5,669 bases of DNA from Methylotenera sp. (GTDB taxonomy: Bacteria > Pseudomonadota > Gammaproteobacteria > Burkholderiales > Methylophilaceae). Below, one piece after another: positions 1-5,669 of the stretch (positions within the stretch are counted from its first letter, which is position 1; each line of letters begins with the position of its first letter). A program made the translations under genes and the position numbers. The stretch covers positions 1 to 5,669 of the forward strand of contig JAIYEJ010000277.1 in the NCBI GenBank assembly GCA_027487055.1, read 5' to 3'. The notes beneath the pieces are model-generated. The model made no database searches and was not told where the DNA came from. It saw nothing but the letters and a program-made list of their open reading frames with translations.

Positions 1-461
1 AAATAATCACGCAGATTTTTAGCCACTTTGTAGCGCAACATCAAGTTTTTTTGCATCGCTGGGCGGCGCAAATCAATGTAACGATGCTGCAAGCGCACGG
101 TTTCAGTGAGGTTTTCGTCATCTAACATAAACGGTGGCGTGAGTGATGGGTTCAATACCTCAATCTCGCTCGCTAACATTTCAACTTCACCCGTTGGAAT
201 GTTCGGGTTCACAGTGCCCTCAGGGCGCACGCGCACTTTACACACAATTTTTAATACAAACTCGTTACGCACAGATTCTGCAATGGCAAACGCTTCTTTT
301 GTATCTGGGTCAATCACGATTTGCGCCATGCCTTCACGGTCACGCAAGTCAATAAATATTACCCCGCCGTGGTCACGTCGGCGATGCGCCCAACCGCAAA
401 GGGTAACAGTTTGTCCGATTAGTTCGCGGTTTAATTGGCCGCAGTAATGTGTACGCATCAT
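1..461 (-). CDS. aspS: Aspartyl-tRNA synthetase, N-terminal part (truncated by window edge)
   Basis: This class II aminoacyl-tRNA synthetase attaches aspartate to tRNA in the cytoplasm. Only the first 153 codons are present; the bacterial enzyme is usually about 590-600 residues, so the catalytic domain lies beyond the left edge. The visible part is the N-terminal OB-fold anticodon-binding domain (about residues 1-105), with the typical GW-HRRRDHGG-IF-DLRDREG run at residues 23-44, followed by the RYIDLRRP segment (127-134) that leads into the catalytic domain. The start is the first of two adjacent ATG codons (461-459). Starting with MM-R matches my recollection of Pseudomonas aeruginosa AspRS, but the second ATG is equally possible. 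No clear Shine-Dalgarno is seen. His31 and Gly82 match the residues linked to non-discriminating AspRS, which also charges tRNA-Asn. It is the last visible gene of the fmdB-DUF502-aspS unit, 46 bp after the DUF502 stop. Confidence 0.97.
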   Translation of the reverse strand, partial: MMRTHYCGQLNRELIGQTVTLCGWAHRRRDHGGVIFIDLRDREGMAQIVIDPDTKEAFAIAESVRNEFVLKIVCKVRVRPEGTVNPNIPTGEVEMLASEIEVLNPSLTPPFMLDDENLTETVRLQHRYIDLRRPAMQKNLMLRYKVAKNLRDY

Positions 462-507
462 AATGTTGATTTAGTTTCTATTAAAAGGTTATTTATTTGT
501 CTATTTT

Positions 508-1140
508 TTAAAGATTGATTAATTTTTTTGGTTTTTGCTTTGTTTTAGTATTGTTGACAGGAACAACCGTGCCCATACTAATAATGTATTTTAAAGCTTG
601 GTCTACACTCATTTCTAGCTCAATAATATCCGTTTTTGGCAGCATTAAAAAAAATCCACTTGTTGGGTTTGGCGTGGTTGGCACATAAACACTGACATGC
701 TCACCTTGTAGATGATGACTAACATCAGCACCTGGTGCGCCAGTTATAAATGCAATTGTCCATGCGCCTTCATGCGGATACTGAATCAAAACTGCTTTGC
801 GAAAAGCATTACCTGAATCTGAAAACAGCGTATCTGAAACTTGCTTAACGCTGGAATAAATAGACTTAACGACTGGTACACGTGATAAAAGACTTTCCCA
901 CAACACAATAAGCTGCTGGCCAAAAATGTTAGTTGCGATGACACCGGTAATAAAAATAGTTAGCAATGTCAGCAATGCGCCAAGGCCAGGAATCTCTTGG
1001 CCAAAATACGCTTTAGGACGCCAAGTCTCTGGCAATAGCAGCAAGCTTTGATCTAAAGTATTAATTAAAGTACTGAGCACCCAAACTGTGATCACTAATG
1101 GCACTAATACCAGCAAGCCCGTAATAAAATATTTTTTCAT
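508..1140 (-). CDS. DUF502 family inner-membrane protein
   Basis: This 210-residue protein belongs to the DUF502 (COG2928) family, which is widespread in bacteria and has no established biochemical function. Two hydrophobic stretches are visible, about residues 5-27 and 52-73. They are joined by a short loop and followed by a soluble, probably cytoplasmic, region. The family hallmarks are the PVVKSIYSSVKQV segment (89-101), just after the second membrane helix, and the YVPTTPNPTSG segment (152-162), followed by the FFLMLP strand. The C-terminal tail (about 196-210) is rich in Lys, Asn and Thr and looks disordered. The ATG at 1140 is followed directly by the first membrane helix, so an internal start is unlikely. 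No clear Shine-Dalgarno precedes it. It lies 28 bp after the fmdB-like gene and 46 bp before aspS, which fits co-transcription. Family assignment is firm; function is unknown. Confidence 0.93.
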   Translation of the reverse strand: MKKYFITGLLVLVPLVITVWVLSTLINTLDQSLLLLPETWRPKAYFGQEIPGLGALLTLLTIFITGVIATNIFGQQLIVLWESLLSRVPVVKSIYSSVKQVSDTLFSDSGNAFRKAVLIQYPHEGAWTIAFITGAPGADVSHHLQGEHVSVYVPTTPNPTSGFFLMLPKTDIIELEMSVDQALKYIISMGTVVPVNNTKTKQKPKKLINL

Positions 1141-1168
1141 TTAATTTGGTTAATGGTATCTAATTAAG

Positions 1169-1480
1169 TTAATGGCAAGCGCAACCGGGCGCACAAGCTG
1201 TCGCTACTGAGGAATCTGAAGCGCTAGACTCTTTACTCGTAGTGTTGTCGCCTGTTGTTTTATTACCGCTTGTTTTATCAATTGCAGATTTACTATTGGT
1301 ATTTTTAAAGTCAGTTGCATACCAGCCTGTTCCATTTAGCTGAAAGCTAGGTGCAGAAAGCATTTTTGTGAAAGCCTCGGCCTTACAACGTGGGCAAGTG
1401 GTCGTGTTTGATTCGCTCATTTTGCGCATCATTTCACCTTTGTGTCCACAGTTTGTGCATTGAAAATCGTAAATTGGCAT
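1169..1480 (-). CDS. FmdB-family zinc-ribbon protein
   Basis: This small 103-residue protein has an N-terminal FmdB/CxxC zinc-ribbon domain. It opens with the family-typical MPIYDFQC and carries two CxxC pairs, Cys8/Cys11 and Cys29/Cys32, which should bind one zinc ion. The conserved LSAPSF-LNG-GWYATDF stretch follows at about 41-58. Residues 59-92 are a low-complexity Ser/Thr/Lys/Asn/Asp linker. The protein ends in a second Cys-rich motif, CAPGCACH (Cys96, Cys100, Cys102, His103), which could bind metal. The family name comes from fmdB of Methylophilus methylotrophus, proposed as a regulator of an amide-induced porin. Most members, probably including this one, are not tested regulators, so I give no gene symbol. 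It is the first gene after the ssb terminator and has a plausible promoter of its own. No strong Shine-Dalgarno is visible. Confidence 0.93.
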   Translation of the reverse strand: MPIYDFQCTNCGHKGEMMRKMSESNTTTCPRCKAEAFTKMLSAPSFQLNGTGWYATDFKNTNSKSAIDKTSGNKTTGDNTTSKESSASDSSVATACAPGCACH

Positions 1481-1529
1481 TGTGTATTAATTTGATTGAG
1501 TAAATTGTTAGTAAAAATCTAAAGAGAGA

Positions 1530-1557
1530 ATTATAACCGATGTGAATTAAATGTTTA
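1530..1557 (-). promoter_or_regulatory. Predicted sigma-70 promoter of the fmdB-DUF502-aspS unit
   Basis: On the minus strand there is a perfect -10 hexamer TATAAT (1535-1530), preceded after 16 bp by TAAACA (1557-1552), which matches four of six bases of TTGACA. Transcription would start near 1523, leaving a leader of about 43 nt before the ATG at 1480. The site lies between the ssb terminator and the fmdB-like gene, where a new promoter is needed. The -10 is convincing; the -35 is weaker and could be shifted by a base. Confidence 0.6.
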
Positions 1558-1588
1558 ATTGATTGTTTTGAAATAGTTAAACAAAGAA

Positions 1589-1621
1589 AAACCCCTGTAG
1601 ATTCTTAGCCTACAGGGGTTT
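1589..1621 (-). terminator. Intrinsic terminator of yajR-ssb
   Basis: A perfect 12-bp inverted repeat (AAACCCCTGTAG at 1589-1600 and CTACAGGGGTTT at 1610-1621) encloses a 9-nt loop. On the minus strand the stem runs into a T tract (1591-1587, then C and three more Ts). This is a classic Rho-independent terminator 25 bp past the ssb stop. On the plus strand the stem is followed by a poor T tract (TTTATTTA), and no plus-strand gene ends here, so it should act on ssb. Confidence 0.93.
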
Positions 1622-1646
1622 ATTTACATCTTAGTTAAGGTGTACC

Positions 1647-2147
1647 TTAAAATGGTATGTCATCCTCAAAATTATCAAAGTTATTACCAGCGCTTGCAGG
1701 ATTAGCTGCTGGTGCTTGAGTGGCAGGCGCTTGATTTAATCTAGCTGGTGCTTGATTAAAGTCATCATGACCGCCACCTTGATCCATGCCGCCATCATAA
1801 CTTGCACCACCGCCACCTTCTTTGCTACCCAGCATTTGCATTTGGTCGCCAATAATCTCTGTGGTGTAGCGCGTGACGCCATCTTTCTCCCACTTGCGGG
1901 TTTGTAAGCGGCCTTCAATATACACTGGGCGGCCTTTTTTTAAATATTCGCCGGCAATTTCGGCTAAACGGCGGTACATCACAATGTTATGCCACTCGGT
2001 TTTCTCTTGCTTAACGCCAGATTTATCTTTCCAATTTTCGGTGGTGGCAATACTAAAGTTAGCCACCGCCTCACCATTCGGCATATATCTTACTTCTGGG
2101 TCGCGCCCCAAATTACCCACTAAAATTACTTTATTTACTGATGCCAT
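1647..2147 (-). CDS. ssb: Single-stranded DNA-binding protein SSB
   Basis: SSB coats single-stranded DNA as a homotetramer during replication, recombination and repair, and recruits partner proteins. This 166-residue protein (E. coli SSB is 178) has the full OB-fold domain at about residues 3-107, including NKVILVGNLGRDPEVRY and the TEWH and RTKW-like (TRKW) segments. The DNA-stacking aromatics of E. coli SSB have counterparts at Trp39, Trp52, Tyr58 (Phe60 in E. coli) and Trp86. A flexible Gly/Gln/Ala/Pro-rich linker (about 112-155) with two NQAPA repeats leads to the acidic tip DDIPF, the docking site for repair and replication proteins. The start is fixed by homology and by an AGGGGG Shine-Dalgarno 8 bp upstream, inside the end of yajR. 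The yajR stop and the ssb start are separated by one base. The intrinsic terminator at 1589-1621 ends the unit. Any ssb-specific promoter would have to lie inside yajR. Confidence 0.98.
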   Translation of the reverse strand: MASVNKVILVGNLGRDPEVRYMPNGEAVANFSIATTENWKDKSGVKQEKTEWHNIVMYRRLAEIAGEYLKKGRPVYIEGRLQTRKWEKDGVTRYTTEIIGDQMQMLGSKEGGGGASYDGGMDQGGGHDDFNQAPARLNQAPATQAPAANPASAGNNFDNFEDDIPF

Positions 2148-2148
2148 T

Positions 2149-3543
2149 TTATGCGCCCCCTATCAAATTAAGTATTGCTTGCTCAACATCTTCTTGTTGC
2201 GCTTTTGTTTGCTGATTGTTTATTTTAACAATTAAATTATGCTCTTGGGCAATTAAAGTGGCATCTACCACTCCGCCCAAATTTTTAACGGCTAATTCTA
2301 ATTGTTGGTACTGAAGCGCCGTTAAGTTACCTACATGGTACATTTTGGTTTTAACGGTAGGCGGCGGCTTCATACCAAACGCTAGTATCAACCAAGCGCC
2401 CATCAGCACCGCGCAGAATATAAACACAGCAGAAAATCCCATTGTTTGCGAAAAAAATCCACCCATTACCGCACCTAAAAACATGCCAAATGATTGTGCA
2501 GTATTATGCACGCCCATGGCTGTGCCCTTGTAAGCAGGTGGTGCCATTTTAGATATTAACGATGGCAAGGAAGCCTCTAACACATTAAATGCCACAAAAT
2601 ATAAAAAGAGTGAGCTGACAATACCCCAAAACACATGAATATTAAGTGCGAAGGTGATTTGTGCAATTAACATTAAGGCAACAGCGCCAATAAATACTGG
2701 CTTCAGTTTAGCGTATTTTTCGGCATAAATAATTGCTGGGATCATCAATACAAATGAAGCCACCAATACAGGCAAATACACTTGCCAGTGCTGGTTCTCA
2801 GACATGCCACTGGTTTCTTTTAATGCAAATGGCACCACAATAAACATGGCCATTTGTGCGCCATGCAAACAAAAAGTACCAAAATTTAAACGCAATAATT
2901 GTTTATCACGAAGCACATCTTTAATTTTGCCAGGTGCGGCTTGCGCATCAGAGTGAAATTGACTGTAAGCAGGGTCTGGCACGGCATATTTCACCACGGC
3001 GATAGCCAATATTGAAAGCACCGCTGTCATCCAAAATATGCCAGACACACCTATCCATTGGTTTAAAAGTGGCGCAGCTACAAGCGAGATTGCAAACGTT
3101 AAACCTATCGTCGCACCAATCATTGCCATGGCTTTAGTGCGATGTTCTTCACGGGTGGAATCTGCCACCAGCGCAGTGACGACCGCTGAAATTGCGCCTG
3201 CGCCTTGAATTGCCCGACCTACAATTACCATATAGATATCATTCGAAACCGCAGCTAGCACACTGCCAATTGCGAATAAAACTAAGCCAATATAGATTAA
3301 ATTTTTACGTCCATACTTGTCGCTTGCCATGCCAAACGGCAATTGCAATAACACCTGCATTAAACCATATGCGCCTAGCGCCAAGCCGATCAGCGTGTGA
3401 TTGTTACCGCCTTCTAATTTTTCTGCGTAAATTGCAAAAATTGGCAACAATAAAAACATCCCCAACATACGTAAGCCATAGATAGAAGCCAAGCTAATGG
3501 TCGCGCGTAGCTCGGTTGGGGTCATTTTTTCTGGAATTTGCAT
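2149..3543 (-). CDS. yajR: YajR-like MFS transporter with C-terminal YAM domain
   Basis: This 464-residue protein is an inner-membrane transporter of the major facilitator superfamily, drug:H+ antiporter type. It resembles E. coli YajR (454 residues) as I recall it: both start K-MTP-E-RAT and share LRMLGMF, TREE/Q-RTKAMA-IG, YKGTAMGV and LPSLISK segments. About twelve membrane helices span residues 15-390. Motif A is intact as GMASDKYGRK (71-80), a motif-B-like GRAIQGAGA lies at 109-117, and motif C is degenerate near 143-158. The C-terminal domain (about 402-464) has a beta-alpha-beta-beta-alpha pattern matching the ferredoxin-like YAM domain of YajR. The substrate is unknown. The ATG at 3543 agrees with the E. 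coli N-terminus; no clear Shine-Dalgarno is present. It is divergent from uvrA and probably coupled to ssb. The family is certain and the yajR assignment likely; the same transport role is not shown. Confidence 0.9.
   Translation of the reverse strand: MQIPEKMTPTELRATISLASIYGLRMLGMFLLLPIFAIYAEKLEGGNNHTLIGLALGAYGLMQVLLQLPFGMASDKYGRKNLIYIGLVLFAIGSVLAAVSNDIYMVIVGRAIQGAGAISAVVTALVADSTREEHRTKAMAMIGATIGLTFAISLVAAPLLNQWIGVSGIFWMTAVLSILAIAVVKYAVPDPAYSQFHSDAQAAPGKIKDVLRDKQLLRLNFGTFCLHGAQMAMFIVVPFALKETSGMSENQHWQVYLPVLVASFVLMIPAIIYAEKYAKLKPVFIGAVALMLIAQITFALNIHVFWGIVSSLFLYFVAFNVLEASLPSLISKMAPPAYKGTAMGVHNTAQSFGMFLGAVMGGFFSQTMGFSAVFIFCAVLMGAWLILAFGMKPPPTVKTKMYHVGNLTALQYQQLELAVKNLGGVVDATLIAQEHNLIVKINNQQTKAQQEDVEQAILNLIGGA
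2156..2161 (-). promoter_or_regulatory. Shine-Dalgarno of ssb inside the yajR tail
   Basis: The minus strand reads AGGGGG 8 nt before the ssb ATG, within the last codons of yajR. The stop and start read TAA-A-ATG, so ribosomes ending yajR can re-initiate on ssb. It is the only clear Shine-Dalgarno among the gene starts visible in this window. Confidence 0.7.
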
Positions 3544-3558
3544 GAATGCTATTTTTTT

Positions 3559-3591
3559 AATACTTAGGTTTAATTAAGGTTTAAATACTTA
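3559..3591. repeat. Nested direct repeat upstream of yajR
   Basis: Reading the plus strand, the 33 bp are built as A-B-spacer-B-A. A is AATACTTA (3559-3566 and 3584-3591), B is GGTTTA (3567-3572 and 3578-3583), and the spacer is ATTAA. All copies are exact and in the same orientation. The B copies are 11 bp apart, about one helical turn; the A copies are 25 bp apart. The element ends 15 bp before the yajR ATG and could be a protein-binding site or part of the leader. In such AT-rich DNA it could also be chance. Confidence 0.5.
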
Positions 3592-3620
3592 AATGGATGG
3601 AAGAATTACAAATAATTGCG

Positions 3621-3626
3621 TATATT
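3621..3626 (+). promoter_or_regulatory. Possible -10 element of uvrA
   Basis: TATATT lies 31 bp before the uvrA ATG and is the best -10-like hexamer on this strand in the intergenic region. No good -35 is seen at the right distance; TGGAAG at 3598-3603, 17 bp upstream, matches only three bases. It overlaps the candidate yajR -10 on the other strand and a degenerate LexA-like sequence (3616-3631). Confidence 0.3.
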
Positions 3627-3651
3627 AACAGGTTGCCTTAATTTTCGACAA
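3622..3651 (-). promoter_or_regulatory. Possible yajR promoter
   Basis: On the minus strand TTGTCG (3651-3646, four of six bases of TTGACA) is followed after 18 bp by TAATAT (3627-3622). Transcription would start near 3615, giving a leader of about 70 nt that contains the nested repeat at 3559-3591. This is the best-matched pair I see upstream of yajR, but AT-rich DNA gives many weak matches. Confidence 0.35.
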
Positions 3652-3657
3652 AGCTAA

Positions 3658-5669
3658 ATGGAATTTATTAAAATCCGCGGCGCACGCACGCACAACCTCA
3701 AAAATATTTCGCTCGATTTACCGCGCAATAAAATGATTGTCATCACGGGCTTATCTGGCTCTGGTAAGTCATCATTAGCTTTCGACACTTTGTATGCCGA
3801 AGGTCAGCGTCGCTATGTTGAAAGTTTATCTGCGTATGCGCGGCAATTTTTAGCGCGTATGGATAAACCTGATGTCGACTTAATCGAGGGTTTATCGCCT
3901 GCGATTTCAATTGAACAAAAATCCACCTCGCACAACCCACGCTCAACCGTTGGAACAGTGACCGAAATTCATGATTATTTGCGCTTGCTTTACGCGCGTG
4001 CTGGCGACCCAGAATGCCCAGAACACGGCATTAAGCTTGAAGCGCAAACCGTGAGCCAAATGGTGGATAGCGTTTTAAAATTACCAGAAGATACTAAGCT
4101 CATGATACTTGCACCAGTGGTGCGCGAGCGCAAAGGTGAGCAACTCGATTTATTTGAAGATCTAAAAGCGCAAGGGTTTGTGCGGCTACGCGTAGATGGC
4201 AAAGTGTTTGAAATGGATAGCCTGCCGCAACTTGCCAAAACTACCAAACACAATGTAGATGTTGTGGTGGACCGCCTCAAAATTAAAGAGGACATGAAAC
4301 AGCGTATCGCTGAATCACTAGAAACTGCTCTACGTTTGGCAGAAGGCAAAGCCATCGCGCTAGAGATGGATACGGACAAAGAGCATTTATTCTCCGCTAA
4401 GTTTTCTTGCCCCGTGTGTGACTACTCACTTGTCGAACTTGAGCCGCGTCTATTCAGTTTTAATAACCCGATGGGCGCTTGCCCAAAATGTGATGGATTG
4501 GGAAATGTTAACTTTTTTGACCCAAAACGTGTGGTGGCTTTCCCTACATTATCACTCGCGAGTGGCGCAATTAAAGGCTGGGATAAACGTAACCAATTCT
4601 ATTTTCAGATGTTGGCAAGCTTGGCTGGACATTATAATTTTGATCTAGAAAAGCCATTTGAAGAGTTACCTCTACACATTCAAGATGTGTTGTTAAACGG
4701 CAGTGGCAAAGAACAAATTACCTTTAAATACTTAAACGAGCGCGGTACCTTCTTTGGCAAAACGCACACGTTTGAAGGCATTTTAAATAATCTGCAACGC
4801 CGTTACCGCGAGAGCGACTCTGCTGCCGTGCGCGATGAACTTGCAAAATACATAAATAGCACCACTTGCCCAGACTGCGCCGGCACACGCTTACGTATTG
4901 AGGCGCGCCACGTCAAAGTGGGTGGGCAAAATATTCATCAAGTCTGCCAAGTGCCTTTAAAGCAAGCGCTTACTTTCTTTGAAACGCTTAAGCTAGAAGG
5001 TGCCAAACTTGCCATTGCTGACAAAATAGTTACAGAGATTCAAAACAGATTGAAGTTCTTAACCAATGTGGGTCTTGAGTATTTATCACTTTCACGCTCG
5101 GCCGAGACTTTATCGGGTGGCGAAGCACAGCGTATTCGCTTGGCTTCACAAATTGGTAGCGGTTTAACAGGCGTGATGTATGTGTTGGATGAACCCAGTA
5201 TTGGCTTGCACCAGCGCGATAATGACCGATTGCTTGAAACACTAAAACGCTTGCGCGACATTGGCAACACAGTCATTGTAGTGGAGCATGACCATGACGC
5301 GATTTTAGCGGCGGATTATGTGGTGGATATTGGACCAGGCGCTGGCGAACATGGCGGACAAATTGTTGCAGAAGGCACGCCAACAGAAATTCAAGCCAAC
5401 CCAAAATCGCTCACAGGCCAATATTTAAGTGGAAAAAAACAAATTGAATATAAACGATTGCGCACCAAAGCCGACCCAACACGTTGGCTAAAACTAAACA
5501 ACGCCACTGGTAATAATTTAAAAAACGTATCGGTAGAAATACCTGTGGGATTACTTACATGTATTACTGGAGTTTCTGGCTCAGGCAAATCCACCTTAAT
5601 TAACGACACTTTATATCGTGTGGTGGCACATCATTTATACGGTAGCAGCACAGAAGCCGCGCCATTTGG
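3658..5669 (+). CDS. uvrA: Excinuclease ABC subunit A, N-terminal two thirds (truncated by window edge)
   Basis: UvrA is the damage-sensing ATPase of nucleotide excision repair. It dimerises, loads UvrB at lesions and leaves. The first 670 codons are present, against about 940 in E. coli, with no internal stop. Visible in order: Walker A of the first ATPase, GLSGSGKSS (31-39, Lys37); the EGLSPAISIEQKSTSHNPRSTVGT region and then the UvrB-binding part (roughly 120-245); a zinc module with Cys251/Cys254 and Cys275/Cys278; the DNA-binding insertion domain (roughly 285-400) ending in CPDCAGTRL (Cys404/Cys407); ABC signature LSGGE (485-489); Walker B VLDEPSIG with Asp511-Glu512; switch His544; and the second Walker A, GVSGSGKST (638-646, Lys644). 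The second ATPase signature, Walker B and C-terminal zinc finger lie past the edge. The start MEFIKIRGARTHNLKNI fits the family, though no clear Shine-Dalgarno is seen. It is divergent from yajR-ssb. Confidence 0.98.
   Translation, partial: MEFIKIRGARTHNLKNISLDLPRNKMIVITGLSGSGKSSLAFDTLYAEGQRRYVESLSAYARQFLARMDKPDVDLIEGLSPAISIEQKSTSHNPRSTVGTVTEIHDYLRLLYARAGDPECPEHGIKLEAQTVSQMVDSVLKLPEDTKLMILAPVVRERKGEQLDLFEDLKAQGFVRLRVDGKVFEMDSLPQLAKTTKHNVDVVVDRLKIKEDMKQRIAESLETALRLAEGKAIALEMDTDKEHLFSAKFSCPVCDYSLVELEPRLFSFNNPMGACPKCDGLGNVNFFDPKRVVAFPTLSLASGAIKGWDKRNQFYFQMLASLAGHYNFDLEKPFEELPLHIQDVLLNGSGKEQITFKYLNERGTFFGKTHTFEGILNNLQRRYRESDSAAVRDELAKYINSTTCPDCAGTRLRIEARHVKVGGQNIHQVCQVPLKQALTFFETLKLEGAKLAIADKIVTEIQNRLKFLTNVGLEYLSLSRSAETLSGGEAQRIRLASQIGSGLTGVMYVLDEPSIGLHQRDNDRLLETLKRLRDIGNTVIVVEHDHDAILAADYVVDIGPGAGEHGGQIVAEGTPTEIQANPKSLTGQYLSGKKQIEYKRLRTKADPTRWLKLNNATGNNLKNVSVEIPVGLLTCITGVSGSGKSTLINDTLYRVVAHHLYGSSTEAAPF

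Noticed and set aside
106..447. A 113-codon open frame on the plus strand
   Set aside because: It is antisense to aspS, whose reading frame is clear from strong family similarity; the plus-strand product resembles nothing.
475..503. A possible aspS promoter on the minus strand: TAGACA (503-498), 17 bp, TAGAAA (480-475)
   Set aside because: The hexamers match five and four of six bases, but the start would lie only about 7 nt before the ATG, and the region is AT-rich enough to give such matches by chance. Read-through from the upstream genes explains expression.
1589..1621. Bidirectional or regulatory role for the 12-bp inverted repeat
   Set aside because: A long T tract follows only on the minus strand and no plus-strand gene ends here, so a simple terminator for ssb explains it.
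1873..2235. A 120-codon open frame on the plus strand
   Set aside because: It runs antisense across ssb and the end of yajR, both certain genes, and has no recognisable features.
3990..4379. A 129-codon open frame on the minus strand
   Set aside because: It lies wholly inside uvrA on the opposite strand, and its protein is Ser/Arg-rich with no recognisable domain; it is a shadow of the uvrA codons.
3658..5669. Possible frameshift or missing zinc ligands in uvrA
   Set aside because: The frame was followed to the right edge without a stop, and both Walker A motifs, the first signature and Walker B, and the visible cysteine pairs are intact.
1..5669. A hidden mobile, defence or other novel system
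   Set aside because: All but about 330 bases are occupied by recognised core genes, and the gaps hold only promoter-, terminator- and repeat-like sequence; nothing supports an undescribed system.

Overview
The window looks like a piece of core chromosome from a betaproteobacterium with low-to-moderate GC. My best guess is the Methylophilaceae (Methylotenera/Methylophilus group). This rests on recalled protein similarity, on AT-rich base use judged by eye, and on the recalled gene order, not on any search. All six genes are recognisable, and I see no insertion sequence, phage gene, CRISPR array, tRNA or rRNA. I found no convincing sign of an undescribed system.

Layout. Five genes lie on the minus strand and one on the plus strand. 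From the right, uvrA (3658 to the right edge, cut off) reads rightward. It shares a 114-bp AT-rich intergenic region with yajR (3543 to 2149), which reads leftward. yajR is followed after one base by ssb (2147 to 1647), with a good Shine-Dalgarno inside the yajR tail, so the two are probably translationally coupled. A strong intrinsic terminator (1589-1621) closes the yajR-ssb unit. A new promoter (1530-1557) then appears to start a second leftward unit: an FmdB-family zinc-ribbon protein (1480-1169), a two-TM DUF502 membrane protein (1140-508) and aspS (461 to the left edge, cut off). The gaps in that unit are 28 and 46 bp, with no terminator between its genes.

Functions. UvrA finds DNA damage in nucleotide excision repair, and SSB coats single-stranded DNA in replication, repair and recombination. 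YajR is a major facilitator superfamily transporter with a C-terminal ferredoxin-like (YAM) domain and unknown substrate. AspRS charges tRNA with aspartate; two residues in its anticodon-binding domain suggest the non-discriminating type that also charges tRNA-Asn. FmdB-family and DUF502 proteins have no firm biochemical role.

The points most worth a second look are the AspRS specificity residues, the compact uvrA/yajR intergenic region (a -10-like element readable on both strands, overlapping a degenerate LexA-like site), and a nested direct repeat just upstream of yajR.
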